A DNA stretch of 64,000 nt, from assembly GCF_006715085.1 (NCBI RefSeq), contig NZ_VFMM01000002.1, forward strand, positions 1,302,001-1,366,000, written 5' to 3'. Below the pieces are notes generated by a model that did not search any database, had not been told where the DNA came from, and saw only the letters and a list, made by a program, of their open reading frames with translations. Positions 1 through 8,114 of the stretch are shown in pieces. The number at the start of each line of letters is the position of its first letter. The first letter of the stretch is position 1. The DNA comes from Kribbella jejuensis (GTDB lineage: Bacteria > Actinomycetota > Actinomycetes > Propionibacteriales > Kribbellaceae). Both the position numbers and the translations under genes were made by a program.

Positions 1-572
1 TCCCCGGTGTCGACCACCTCGAGACGAACGATGTCCTTCAGCGGTATCGACGTACTGGCCGGGACCTGGGCACGGTAGTTGCCGTTGGCGGCCCACCAAC
101 CGGCTGTCTGCGTGCTGCCGTCGCGGCTGTGTACGACGAGCATGCAGTGCTCGTCCGGCTTCAGGTCCGTGAGCTGGAGCTGGATGTCGGTACCCCAGCC
201 ACGACTCACCAGCTTGGCCGTGGTGTCGATACCTCCGACCCCGTCCCTGGCTGTCCAGGTGGCAGAGGCCGGTGCGGTCACCAGACCCCAGCTGACGACA
301 CCAGTGATCGTGGCAGCCGACGCTGCCGCCAGAACCCAGCGCTTGCGCGGCCGCTTCTTCTTGGTGAGCTGCAGCGGCGCAGGCTCCGGCTGGTCGATCT
401 CGATGTCCTCCACCGGTACCGCATGCAGCAGCCCGGGTAGGTGCGCGAACTGCAGCAGCATCTCGCGGCATGCCGAGCAGGTAGCCAGGTGCTCCTCGAC
501 CTCATGCCGTTCCGACGCCTCCAGCGCACCGAGCACGTAGGCGCCGATCGATGTCGTCTCCGGACACGTCAT
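1..572 (-). CDS. Anti-sigma factor with N-terminal zinc finger (partial, C-terminus off the window)
   Basis: Binds and silences the ECF sigma factor encoded just upstream. The protein opens MTCPETTSIGAYVLGALE, the usual start of ZAS-domain anti-sigma factors, followed at about residues 28-35 by the zinc ligand pattern HLATCSAC (H-x3-C-x2-C). One transmembrane segment follows a KKKRPRKR stretch near residue 75, and the rest is an extracytoplasmic domain cut by the window edge. The ATG at 572 overlaps the TGA of the sigma gene (ATGA), so the two are translationally coupled. The sensing domain after the membrane helix is not a family I can name. Pairing is certain from order and overlap; the signal sensed is unknown. 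Confidence 0.88.
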   Translation of the reverse strand, partial: MTCPETTSIGAYVLGALEASERHEVEEHLATCSACREMLLQFAHLPGLLHAVPVEDIEIDQPEPAPLQLTKKKRPRKRWVLAAASAATITGVVSWGLVTAPASATWTARDGVGGIDTTAKLVSRGWGTDIQLQLTDLKPDEHCMLVVHSRDGSTQTAGWWAANGNYRAQVPASTSIPLKDIVRLEVVDTG

Positions 573-1069
573 GAGCCGGTCACCCCTCGTTCCTCCAGCG
601 CCGCGCGCAGAGCGTGCAGCGCGTAGTAGCTGCGCGACTTCACCGTTCCCGGTGGTACACCGAGGACGGCGGCCGCCTCGTTCACGGTGCGCCGCCGGTA
701 GAACAGCTCGACGATCACCTGCCGGTGGTCCTTGCTCAGTCCGCGCAGTACGTCGATCACCTGCCACACCTGCAGCACCCGGTCGATGTCGTCCCCGAGC
801 GCGGCGAACTCGCGTCCCTCGATCGGTACCTCGGTCACCCGGGCGCCCTGTTTACGGCGGCCCGAGATCACCAGGTTGCGCGCGACCGTGAACAGCCAGC
901 GGCCGGCCCGGTCCGGGTCGAGGTCGCCCGCATGCGCCCAGGCGCGGGCCATCGTCTCCTGCACGATGTTCTCGGCGTACTGGCGGTCGCCCACCGAGCG
1001 CAGTACGTACCCGAACAACGACCGCCGGTACCTGTCGTACAGCGCGCGGATCACCGTGTCGTCATCCAC
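569..1069 (-). CDS. ECF (extracytoplasmic function) RNA polymerase sigma factor
   Basis: Directs RNA polymerase to a small set of promoters when released from the anti-sigma factor that follows it. Region 2 is seen as FGYVLRSVGDRQYAENIVQE with the following WLFTVARNLV, and region 4 as the helix-turn-helix around VNEAAAVLGVPPGTVKSRSY. At about 166 residues it has the normal ECF length with no extra domain. I place the start at the GTG at 1069 rather than the TTG at 1078, because the TTG falls inside the predicted -10 element (1078-1083) of its own promoter; the message would then be almost leaderless. The promoter motif resembles that of mycobacterial SigL (TGAACC, about 16 bases, CGT), so a SigL/SigK-type factor is likely, but I do not assign a symbol. 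Confidence 0.92.
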   Translation of the reverse strand: MDDDTVIRALYDRYRRSLFGYVLRSVGDRQYAENIVQETMARAWAHAGDLDPDRAGRWLFTVARNLVISGRRKQGARVTEVPIEGREFAALGDDIDRVLQVWQVIDVLRGLSKDHRQVIVELFYRRRTVNEAAAVLGVPPGTVKSRSYYALHALRAALEERGVTGS

Positions 1070-1077
1070 ACCTGTCA

Positions 1078-1105
1078 ACTACGCGGGACAGCCGCGAACG
1101 GTTCA
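1078..1105 (-). promoter_or_regulatory. Predicted ECF-type promoter of the sigma/anti-sigma operon
   Basis: On the minus strand, TGAACC (1105-1100) is followed after 16 bases by CGTAGT (1083-1078). This matches the TGAACC-N16-18-CGT pattern described for mycobacterial SigL, and suggests that the operon is autoregulated. The -35 arm forms half of a perfect inverted repeat with the -35 of the divergent promoter. Confidence 0.6.
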
Positions 1106-1108
1106 ATC

Positions 1109-1136
1109 TGAACCGGCCGGCCGGATCCCACGTATC
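1109..1136 (+). promoter_or_regulatory. Predicted ECF-type promoter of the secreted-repeat lipoprotein gene
   Basis: TGAACC (1109-1114) is followed after exactly 16 bases by CGTATC (1131-1136), the same motif and spacing as on the other strand. Transcription would begin near 1143, leaving a short leader with the ribosome binding site GAGAGGAGA before the ATG at 1159. The lipoprotein is therefore a likely target of the neighbouring sigma factor. Confidence 0.6.
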
Positions 1137-1158
1137 TGCCCAACGAGAGGAGATCCCG

Positions 1159-1674
1159 ATGAAAACCACAATCTTGTTGCTAGGTGCAACCATAGCGGCG
1201 GCCGGCACGCTGACCGCGTGCGGCGGCAGCAACAGCAGTTCCACCCCGGCCGCCGGCGGCGGCGCGGCCGCCGCGGTCTCGGTCAAGGATGTCAGCGGAG
1301 TCGGCAAGGCCCTTGTCGATGCCTCGGGCAAGACGCTGTACTTCACCGACCAGGAGGCCGGCGGCATGCTCAAGTGCATGTCCGGCTGCCTGGACATCTG
1401 GGTGCCCGCGACCGGGACCGCCGCCGACGCGAAGGCGGTCAGCGGCCTCGGCACGATGAAGCGCTCCGACACCGGTGCCGAGCAGCTCACCTTCCAGGGC
1501 AAGCCGCTCTACACCTTCAAACTCGACAACAACGGCCAGGCCAAGGGCAACAACGTCACCGACAACTTCTCCGGCATGAGCTTCACCTGGCACGCCGCCA
1601 CCACGTCGGGCGCCGCCCCTTCGACGGCTCCGTCACAGTCCTCGGGTGGCGGCGGCTACGGCAACGGTTACTGA
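1159..1674 (+). CDS. Secreted-repeat lipoprotein (Lipoprotein_15 / COG4315 type)
   Basis: Exported lipoprotein of unknown biochemical role. A signal peptide ends in the lipobox LTAC at about residues 18-21 (GTLTACGG). Two copies of the family repeat follow, each with the Y-x4-D pattern: LYFTDQEAGG ... CLDIWVPA (about 55-80) and LYTFKLDNNGQAKGNN (about 115-130). A Ser/Gly-rich tail ends in GGYGNGY. A strong ribosome binding site (GAGAGGAGA) lies about 8 bases before the ATG. It is divergent from the ECF sigma gene and shares its promoter motif, so cell-envelope stress control is probable. Its stop codon lies 7 bases inside the 3' end of the convergent beta-galactosidase gene. Confidence 0.88.
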   Translation: MKTTILLLGATIAAAGTLTACGGSNSSSTPAAGGGAAAAVSVKDVSGVGKALVDASGKTLYFTDQEAGGMLKCMSGCLDIWVPATGTAADAKAVSGLGTMKRSDTGAEQLTFQGKPLYTFKLDNNGQAKGNNVTDNFSGMSFTWHAATTSGAAPSTAPSQSSGGGGYGNGY

Positions 1675-3710
1675 TCCAGCAGCACCCGGACGTCCCACGG
1701 ACCCAGCTCCAGCTTGCCGTTGACCGGCTGGTCCGCGAGAACGTCGTGGGCTGGATCCGGCAGGTTCACGCCGACGCTGTTCCACGACCAGTTGTGCACG
1801 AACCGGATCCGCCGGCCGTCCGCGGCGGTCGCGGAGCTGACGGTCACGCTCGCCGGCAGGTCGCTCGGCGGCGCGGGTTTGATCCACCGGAACAGCGCGG
1901 CCGCGAGCGCCGGGTTCGGCACGGTGCCGACGTACGTGATCCGGCCCGCGCTGTGCGCCCGGGTGGTGACGGCCGGCCACCTCCCGAAGTGCGGGTGGTC
2001 GTAGCCCACGAGTACGTCGGCGCCGTCGACGACCAGCCCGTCGGCCCAGCGGGTGGCCGCGGCGTCAGCGGTGAGGTCCAGGCCGACGCCGCGTACCGGG
2101 AGGTCCCGGCTGAGGTTGCTGAACTCGTCGTACCGGACGCCTGCCGCGGCGGCGAGTCCGCCGGGCTGGACGTCGGTCCGCACGCGCGCTTCTTCATCCG
2201 CATACCCGGTCCGCGGGCCGATGACGAGGTGCCCGCCGGCCTCGGCGTACGCGACCAACTGATCCAGCAAGTCCTGGTCCGCCAGATAGAGCGCTGGTAC
2301 GACGAGAACCGGGTGGTCGGTCACCGAAGGAGTGAACTGGCTCGCGTGCAGGATGCGGACCTGCAGACCGGCGTCGAAAGCCCCACGGTAGAAGGGATCG
2401 AAGAACCCGTGGTACGAGCGCTCGTCCGGACCGCCGTTCGCGCGCTCGAGAGCAGGGTACTTCTGCATGAGCCACTTGCTGGGCAGCGAGTACAGCATCG
2501 TGACGTCGCTGTCCGGGGTAAGACCTGCCACCAGCGAGCCGGCGGCCTCGAACTCAGCGCCGAGTTGCGCGATCTCCCCGTACGTACGGCCCGGCAGACC
2601 GCTGTGCGGGAGGACCCCGCCCCAGTAGGTTTCCGCACCGAAGTGCAGCGTGTGCCAGTGCCAGTACTCGATCATCTGGGCACCCCGTGACACCAGGGCC
2701 CACGCCGCCTGCCGCCACTGGCCGTCGTACGCCGGACGGTTGTTCCACGGGAAGCCGATCGACTGCGCGTTGGTCTCGGTGACGAGGAACGGGCTCTGCT
2801 TCGACGAGTACATGCGATCGGCACTGAGGTACAGCGCCCACGTGCCGTTGGTCGTCCAGCCCTGCTGTGGCGCATCGGTCTGTGGGTGTTCCAGTCCGTC
2901 CTGCATCGAGTAGTACGCATTGCCGGACGTCACGTCGAGACGCCGTACCAGCTCGTCGTCCGCGACCGCGGGACGCTCGTACGCGATGCAGGTGGTAACG
3001 AACTGGTCCGGGCGGGCGTATTCGCGGACGATGTCGGCCTGCCAGCCGATGAACTCGGTCGTCTGGTCCGCCTGGAACTGGCGCCACGCCACGTCGTACT
3101 GCGGCTGGACGTTGCCGTCCGGCGTCCACAGGTCGGCCCAGTCCGAGAGCCGGTGCGACCAGTAGACCAGGCCCCAGGCATCGTTCAGCGTCTGCACATC
3201 GCCGTACTTGTGCCGCAGACTGTCGACGAAGCGTTGGAAAACGCCGTGGTTGTGCAGCAGTTCGTTGCCCGGCTCGTTGTCCACCTGGAAGCCGATCACC
3301 GCGGGGTGGCCGGCGTACCGCTCGGCGATCTTGCGGATCACCCGCTCGGCGTGGAACCTGAACCCGGGATGGGTGAAGTCGACCTCCTGCCGTGCGCCCC
3401 AGCCGATCCGTTGCCCGGTCTGCCGCTCGCCGGTGATCTCCGGGTACAGGCGCGCCAGCCACGGCGGTACGGCGTACGTCGGGGTGCCGAGGACGACCGC
3501 GATACCGCGTGCGTGCGCGCCGTCGAGGACGGGTTGCAGCCAGTCGAGGTCGAAGCGGCCGTTCTCCGGCTCCCAGGTCGACCAGACCGACTCGCCCACC
3601 CGGATCACCGAGAAATGGGCGGCCGCCATCAGGTCGAGATCTTGCTCCAGCCGGTCGTGCGGCTGGTATTCGTGATAGTACGCAGCTCCGAAGAGCACAC
3701 GCTCCGGCAC
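1668..3710 (-). CDS. Beta-galactosidase, glycoside hydrolase family 42
   Basis: Hydrolyses terminal beta-galactosides, most likely of the oligosaccharide imported by the upstream transporter. The N-terminal TIM barrel begins FGAAYYHEYQP. With the GTG at 3710 as start, the acid/base Glu is at about residue 146 (QVDNEPGNEL) and the nucleophile Glu at about 312 (FLVTETNAQS), both in canonical GH42 contexts. The trimerisation and small beta domains complete the roughly 680 residues, the usual length. The GTG is preferred to the TTG at 3722 because GGAGAA sits 6 bases before it. There is no signal peptide, so the enzyme is cytoplasmic. It is the last gene of the minus-strand sugar operon, 28 bases after the permease gene. 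Confidence 0.93.
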   Translation of the reverse strand: MPERVLFGAAYYHEYQPHDRLEQDLDLMAAAHFSVIRVGESVWSTWEPENGRFDLDWLQPVLDGAHARGIAVVLGTPTYAVPPWLARLYPEITGERQTGQRIGWGARQEVDFTHPGFRFHAERVIRKIAERYAGHPAVIGFQVDNEPGNELLHNHGVFQRFVDSLRHKYGDVQTLNDAWGLVYWSHRLSDWADLWTPDGNVQPQYDVAWRQFQADQTTEFIGWQADIVREYARPDQFVTTCIAYERPAVADDELVRRLDVTSGNAYYSMQDGLEHPQTDAPQQGWTTNGTWALYLSADRMYSSKQSPFLVTETNAQSIGFPWNNRPAYDGQWRQAAWALVSRGAQMIEYWHWHTLHFGAETYWGGVLPHSGLPGRTYGEIAQLGAEFEAAGSLVAGLTPDSDVTMLYSLPSKWLMQKYPALERANGGPDERSYHGFFDPFYRGAFDAGLQVRILHASQFTPSVTDHPVLVVPALYLADQDLLDQLVAYAEAGGHLVIGPRTGYADEEARVRTDVQPGGLAAAAGVRYDEFSNLSRDLPVRGVGLDLTADAAATRWADGLVVDGADVLVGYDHPHFGRWPAVTTRAHSAGRITYVGTVPNPALAAALFRWIKPAPPSDLPASVTVSSATAADGRRIRFVHNWSWNSVGVNLPDPAHDVLADQPVNGKLELGPWDVRVLLDQ

Positions 3711-3738
3711 GCGTTTCTCCAATGATAGAAGGGGTTTG

Positions 3739-4590
3739 TCAGGCCTTGACTCCGCCGGACGCCAGCCCGGACTGCCAGTAGCGCTGCAGCAACAGGAAGG
3801 CGGCGATCAGCGGGACGACGGACAGCAAGGAGCCGGTGATGACGAGGGACAGCACGGCGCCGGTTGTACCGCCGCCGGCGCCGGCCTGCGATGACCAGGC
3901 GGCCAGACCGACCGTGACCGGGTACAGATCGGGGTTGTTGAGCATGATCAGCGGCAGGAAGTAGTTGTTCCACGTCGCCACCAGCGTGAAGAGCAGTACC
4001 GTCACCACGCCAGGAGCCAGCAGTCGCAGGGCCACCTGGAAGAAGATCCGGAACTCGCTCGCCCCGTCGATCCGGGCCGCCTCGATGATCCCGTCCGGAA
4101 CGGCGTCCTGTGCGTAGATCCGCATCAGGTACAGGCCGAACGGGCTCACCAGCGACGGCAGGATGATCGCCAACGGCGTGTTCACCAGCCCGGCCTTGCT
4201 GAACAACAGGTACGTCGGGATAGCGAGCGCGGTCGTCGGCACCATGATCGCGCCGAGCACCAGCCCGAACATCGCCGAGTTGCCGCGGAACCGGTACTTC
4301 GCGAAGCCGTAGCCACCGAGCGCGCACAGGAACGCCGCGCCGCCGGCACTGACCACCGAGTAGAAGACCGTGTTGCCCATCCAGCGCGCGAACACGCCAC
4401 CGTTGTTCGTCAGCGTGTCGTGGACGTTCGAGAAGAACGAGAAGTCGTGCGCGAACCACAGCCCGAAGCTCGAGAACAGGTCACCGACGTTCTTCGTCGA
4501 CGCGATCACCAGCCAGAACAACGGCAGCAGGAAGTAGATCACGAGCACGACCATGCACACGGTCAAGACGTTGCTGCGACGATCCGTCAT
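3739..4590 (-). CDS. Carbohydrate ABC transporter permease, MalG/CUT1 type
   Basis: One of two membrane subunits of a CUT1 sugar importer. About 283 residues with six hydrophobic segments. The EAA loop that docks the ATPase is seen as IIEAARIDGASEFRIFFQVALRLLAPG in the second half. It starts with ATG overlapping the stop of the partner permease (ATGA at 4590-4587). A hydrophobic first helix (VCMVVLVIYFLLPLFWLVIA) follows a short basic N-terminus. No ATPase gene lies in the locus; in many actinobacteria a shared ATPase such as MsiK serves several CUT1 systems, and I infer the same here. Confidence 0.92.
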   Translation of the reverse strand: MTDRRSNVLTVCMVVLVIYFLLPLFWLVIASTKNVGDLFSSFGLWFAHDFSFFSNVHDTLTNNGGVFARWMGNTVFYSVVSAGGAAFLCALGGYGFAKYRFRGNSAMFGLVLGAIMVPTTALAIPTYLLFSKAGLVNTPLAIILPSLVSPFGLYLMRIYAQDAVPDGIIEAARIDGASEFRIFFQVALRLLAPGVVTVLLFTLVATWNNYFLPLIMLNNPDLYPVTVGLAAWSSQAGAGGGTTGAVLSLVITGSLLSVVPLIAAFLLLQRYWQSGLASGGVKA

Positions 4591-5528
4591 GACCTGCTCC
4601 TTCGCGTGGTGACGAACAGAACGGCGTACGACGCGACGACGATGACCGCGCCGAGCAGGAACGAGACGGCCGCGGCGTAGTTCACCTCCTGGCCGGTGAA
4701 CGCCAGCGAATACGCGTACAGGTTCGGGGTGTAGCCGCTGTCGATGACGCTCGGCGCGAGCCGTTGCATCAGCTGCGGTTCGTTGAACAGCTGGAAGCTG
4801 CCGATGACCGAGAAGATCACGCACACCAGGAGCGCCGGTCGCAGGGCAGGAATCTTGATGCTCCATGCGGTTCGGATGGCGCCCGCGCCGTCGACCGCGG
4901 CCGCTTCGTACAGGTCGTGCGGGACCGCGCGCAGAGCGGCGTACAGGATGATCATGTTGTAGCCGGTGAACTCCCAGGTGACGACGTTCGCCAGCGATCC
5001 GAGCATCCAGCTGGACGTGAGGAACTTCGGCGCGGGCAGGCCGAGGTCGCCGGCCAGCTGCGAGAACGGGCCGAAATCACGGCCGTACAGGTAGCCCCAC
5101 ATCAGTGCGGCGACCACGCTCGGTACGGCGTACGGCAGGAAGATGCCCAACCGGAACGCCTTGGCCGCGCGCAGCAGGCCGCTGTCGATGGCGAGCGCCG
5201 CCACCAAAGCGATCACGAGCATGACCGGCACCTGGATCACGAAGAACAACGCGACCCGGCCGACCCCGTCGAGCAGCCGCGGATCGGTCAGCGCACGGGT
5301 GTAGTTGCCGAGCCCGGCGAAGACCGTGCCGCCGATCAACCGCTCCTGGAACAGGCTGAGGTACGCCGCGTACGCGAGTGGCAGCACCAGCATCGCGACG
5401 AACACCACCATGAAGGGCGCAACGAAGGCGTAGCCGGTGGAGGCGTGGCCGACGCCACGCCGCTGCCGACGGGCCTCCCGGCGGCTCGGGGCCGATGCCT
5501 CGAGCCGCTGATCGGTTGTGACACTCAT
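4587..5528 (-). CDS. Carbohydrate ABC transporter permease, MalF/CUT1 type
   Basis: Partner membrane subunit of the CUT1 importer, about 313 residues. After a basic cytoplasmic N-terminus (SRREARRQRRG) come six predicted helices. The EAA motif reads YEAAAVDGAGAIRTAWSIKI near residues 210-230. The ATG at 5528 overlaps the TGA of the binding-protein gene, and its own stop overlaps the MalG-type gene, so the three transporter genes are tightly coupled. A longer in-frame extension upstream of 5528 lies wholly inside the binding-protein gene and is not part of this protein. Confidence 0.92.
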   Translation of the reverse strand: MSVTTDQRLEASAPSRREARRQRRGVGHASTGYAFVAPFMVVFVAMLVLPLAYAAYLSLFQERLIGGTVFAGLGNYTRALTDPRLLDGVGRVALFFVIQVPVMLVIALVAALAIDSGLLRAAKAFRLGIFLPYAVPSVVAALMWGYLYGRDFGPFSQLAGDLGLPAPKFLTSSWMLGSLANVVTWEFTGYNMIILYAALRAVPHDLYEAAAVDGAGAIRTAWSIKIPALRPALLVCVIFSVIGSFQLFNEPQLMQRLAPSVIDSGYTPNLYAYSLAFTGQEVNYAAAVSFLLGAVIVVASYAVLFVTTRRSRS

Positions 5529-6901
5529 TGGTTGACCTTGAAGCCCTGGTTCTGCGCGTACTTCGTGATCCGGTCCTGCCACTGGTCGAGCGCCGCGTTG
5601 GTGTCGCTCTTGTTGGCGAACGACTTCCCGACGGTCTCGTTCCAGTCGTTGACGGCCTGGTCGAGGAACGGCGGCCACTGGAACTTGGTGTCGACCGTGT
5701 CGCTGATCCCCGCGAACAGCTTGTTCACCGGCTGGCCGCCGTAGAACGGCAGCGGCTGATCCACGTACGAACTGTCGGCCAGCAGGGCCTTCGTGACCGG
5801 GAACAGGAACTGCTGGGTCGCGAACATCTTCGTGGACGCGGGGTCGGTGTTGATGAACTCGGCCAGCTTCGCGGCGGCGATCGGGTTCTTCGTCCCCTGC
5901 ACCACGGCCGTCGTCGAGCCACCCCAGTTGCCGGACGCGTTCTGGCCGGCTTGCCATTGCGGGAGCGGAGCCGCCCGCCACTTGCCGGCGGTCGCCTTCG
6001 CACTACCTGCCAGGAAGACCGGACCCCACGCGGCCGTCAGCCAGGTGGCGTACTTGCCCCGGTTCAGCGCCTGGTACCACGCGTCGTTGAAGTCGGCGTC
6101 GGCCGAGACGACACCGTCCTTGATCAGCCCACCCCAGTAGGTCGCGAGCTTCTTGGAGCCGTCGCCGTTCAGGTTGACCTTGACCGAGTCGGTGCTGGGC
6201 GTCTCGAACGGCTTGACCCCGGCCTGCCACAACAGCCCGAACCAGACGCCGGCCTGGCTCTGCGCGAGGTTCGTCATCGACACGTTCGGGTCGGCGGCGT
6301 GCAGCTTGCGCGCGGCGGCGGCGAACTCGTCCCACGTCTTCGGTACGGCGATGCCGTACTTGTCGAAGATGTCCTTGCGGTACAGCATCCCCATCGGGCC
6401 GCTGTCCTGCGGTACCGCCCATACCTGGCCGCCGGAGCCGACGACCTGCTGCCAGGTCCACGGCACGAACTTGTCCTTCAGCGCCTCCGCGCCGTACGGA
6501 CGCAGGTCCATCAGGCTCTTGGTCAGCGCGAACGTCGGGATGTACTGGAACTCGATCTGGACCGCGTCCGGGAAGCCTGTGCCGGCCTTCAGTGCGGTGC
6601 GGAGCTTGGTGTACTGCGGGGTGCCCTGGCCGGCGTTCACGACCTTCACCTTGATCGCCGGGTACTTCTTCTCGAAGAGGTTCACCTCCTGCTGGATGTT
6701 CGGCACCCAGGTCCAGAAGGTGAGTTCGGTCGGCGTGGACATCGCCTTGTCGATATCGGACTGGCTCACGGTCTGTGCCGTGCTCGCGCCACCGGACGCC
6801 GACCCACCGCCGCCGCCACCACAGGCAGCGAGAACGAGAGCAGCGGCCAGGACGAGTGCGGTGCCGGCGGACGTGCGCCGGCGGATTCGGTTGATGAACA
6901 T
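5525..6901 (-). CDS. Sugar ABC transporter substrate-binding lipoprotein
   Basis: Captures the oligosaccharide outside the cell and delivers it to the permeases. The signal peptide ends in a lipobox (LVLAAC at about residues 22-27) followed by a Gly-rich linker. The fold is that of family 1 solute-binding proteins: ELTFWTWVPNIQQEVNLFEKKYP near residue 60, and a typical MTNLAQSQAGVWFG stretch midway. Its length of 458 residues is slightly long for the family. The ribosome binding site GAGGAG lies about 9 bases before the ATG. First gene of the transport operon, 79 bases after lacI on the same strand. The beta-galactosidase two genes on suggests a galacto-oligosaccharide ligand (inference). Confidence 0.93.
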   Translation of the reverse strand: MFINRIRRRTSAGTALVLAAALVLAACGGGGGGSASGGASTAQTVSQSDIDKAMSTPTELTFWTWVPNIQQEVNLFEKKYPAIKVKVVNAGQGTPQYTKLRTALKAGTGFPDAVQIEFQYIPTFALTKSLMDLRPYGAEALKDKFVPWTWQQVVGSGGQVWAVPQDSGPMGMLYRKDIFDKYGIAVPKTWDEFAAAARKLHAADPNVSMTNLAQSQAGVWFGLLWQAGVKPFETPSTDSVKVNLNGDGSKKLATYWGGLIKDGVVSADADFNDAWYQALNRGKYATWLTAAWGPVFLAGSAKATAGKWRAAPLPQWQAGQNASGNWGGSTTAVVQGTKNPIAAAKLAEFINTDPASTKMFATQQFLFPVTKALLADSSYVDQPLPFYGGQPVNKLFAGISDTVDTKFQWPPFLDQAVNDWNETVGKSFANKSDTNAALDQWQDRITKYAQNQGFKVNQ

Positions 6902-6928
6902 TGCGAAACAACTCCTCGAATGGCAAGG

Positions 6929-6944
6929 CGGTGCCCAGGCACCG
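6929..6944. promoter_or_regulatory. Perfect 16-bp palindrome between lacI and the transporter genes
   Basis: CGGTGCC and GGCACCG flank a two-base centre (CA), 28 bases before the binding-protein start. It could be a second operator, or a short mRNA hairpin that favours expression of the downstream binding protein. It does not match the operator sequence in front of lacI, so its role is open. Confidence 0.35.
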
Positions 6945-6980
6945 ACCTCGACAAAGGCGTGCCCGGCCAGGGGAACGGCG

Positions 6981-8000
6981 TCAGGACGCCGTGCTTGGTG
7001 GTGCTGCGGTCGACTGACGGACGACGAGCCGGAGCGGTGGCGGCTCCGGAAGGGGAGAGTGGCCGCCGGCCGGCGACTCGATCTCCGTGACCAGATTGGC
7101 GATCCCGCGCGCGACGTGGACGTCGAAGTCCTGCGGGATCGTGGTGAGTGGTGGTGTCAGGTAGGCCGCCGTCGGGATGTCGTCGAAGCCGACGATGCTG
7201 ACGTCGCCGGGGACGGAGCGGCCGGCCTCGGTCAGGGCCCGCAGTACACCGATGGCCATGTCGTCATTGGCGACGAAGACCGCGGTGACATCGGGGTTCG
7301 CGGCCAGTTCCCGGCCGGCTTCGTAGCCGGAGGCAGGGAGCCAATCGCCTTCCAGTACAGGCGGTTCGGGCACGCCGGCGTTCTCCAGGGCCTGCCGCCA
7401 GCCTGCCAGCCGGTCGCGTGCCGCCCACCATCGCTGCGGGCCGGCGACGTGCCAGACGGTACGGTGCCCGAGGCCGAGGAGGTGCTCGGTCGCGGACCGG
7501 CCGGCGGTGATGTTGTCGCCGCCGGTGTCGATGCTCGGATTGGCGCTCAGTCCGGGGAACCGGCCGAAGCTGAGCACCGGGACGTCGACGTCGATCCGCA
7601 CGCCGTCGCCCTCGTCGATCGGTTCGGACAGGATGATGCCGTCCACACCCTGTTCGAGCAGGTGCTCGACCACATCGGCGATCGTGTCGCCTTCGAGCGT
7701 GTTCACGATGCTGACCGAGTAGCCGGTCGTCCGGAGGGTCTGCTCGATCGCGACCAGTTGGGTCGACGGGCCGAACAGCGCCGTACCGAGACAGACCACG
7801 CCGATCCGTTTGGTCTTGCCCGAGTTGAGTGCGCGGGCAGCGTCGTTGCGGCGGTACCCGAGTTGGCGTACGGCGGCCTGGACCCGGAGCCGGACCTCTT
7901 CCTTCACGTACGGCTCGCCGTTCAGCACCCGGGACACGGTCTTCTGCGAGACGCCCGCGAGCCGCGCGACATCGGTGCTGCTCGGTTTGGTCTCGCTCAT
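6981..8000 (-). CDS. LacI-family transcriptional repressor of the sugar operon
   Basis: Local regulator for the transporter and beta-galactosidase. The N-terminal HTH and hinge are canonical: TDVARLAGVSQKTVSRVLNGEPYV (about residues 9-32) and then YRRNDAARALNSGKTKRIGV. A periplasmic-binding-protein-like sensor domain fills the remaining 280 residues, with typical NPDVTAVFVANDDMAIGVLRAL and VSIVGFDDIPTA. ATG start with a good ribosome binding site (CGGAGGACGG). It is cotranscribable with the genes after it. Two operator-like repeats lie over its promoter, so autoregulation is likely. The inducer is not evident from sequence. Confidence 0.93.
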   Translation of the reverse strand: MSETKPSSTDVARLAGVSQKTVSRVLNGEPYVKEEVRLRVQAAVRQLGYRRNDAARALNSGKTKRIGVVCLGTALFGPSTQLVAIEQTLRTTGYSVSIVNTLEGDTIADVVEHLLEQGVDGIILSEPIDEGDGVRIDVDVPVLSFGRFPGLSANPSIDTGGDNITAGRSATEHLLGLGHRTVWHVAGPQRWWAARDRLAGWRQALENAGVPEPPVLEGDWLPASGYEAGRELAANPDVTAVFVANDDMAIGVLRALTEAGRSVPGDVSIVGFDDIPTAAYLTPPLTTIPQDFDVHVARGIANLVTEIESPAGGHSPLPEPPPLRLVVRQSTAAPPSTAS

Positions 8001-8011
8001 CCGTCCTCCGC

Positions 8012-8055
8012 TCTGACTGCGTAGTCAGAATGTGTCTACGTAGTCAGAGAGTCAA
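8012..8055 (-). promoter_or_regulatory. Promoter of lacI with tandem operator-like repeats
   Basis: On the minus strand, TTGACT (8055-8050) and CATTCT (8032-8027) are 17 bases apart and form a plausible -35/-10 pair. Overlapping it, TCTGACT and AGTCAGA (8012-8018, 8023-8029) make a perfect inverted repeat with a 4-base centre. An imperfect copy lies at 8031-8048 (14 of 18 positions equal), 19 bases along. CGTAGTCAGA is identical in both. Binding of LacI here would block the -10 and the spacer. Confidence 0.6.
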
Positions 8056-8114
8056 TGGGTGGAGACCCAACTGTGACCTGGGGCACAGATCTGCAGCCCT
8101 GGTTCAGCGCTGCT

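Noticed and set aside
732..2690. Open frame of 652 codons on the plus strand
   Set aside because: It crosses the sigma gene, the lipoprotein gene (in another frame) and the beta-galactosidase, and has no recognisable domain.
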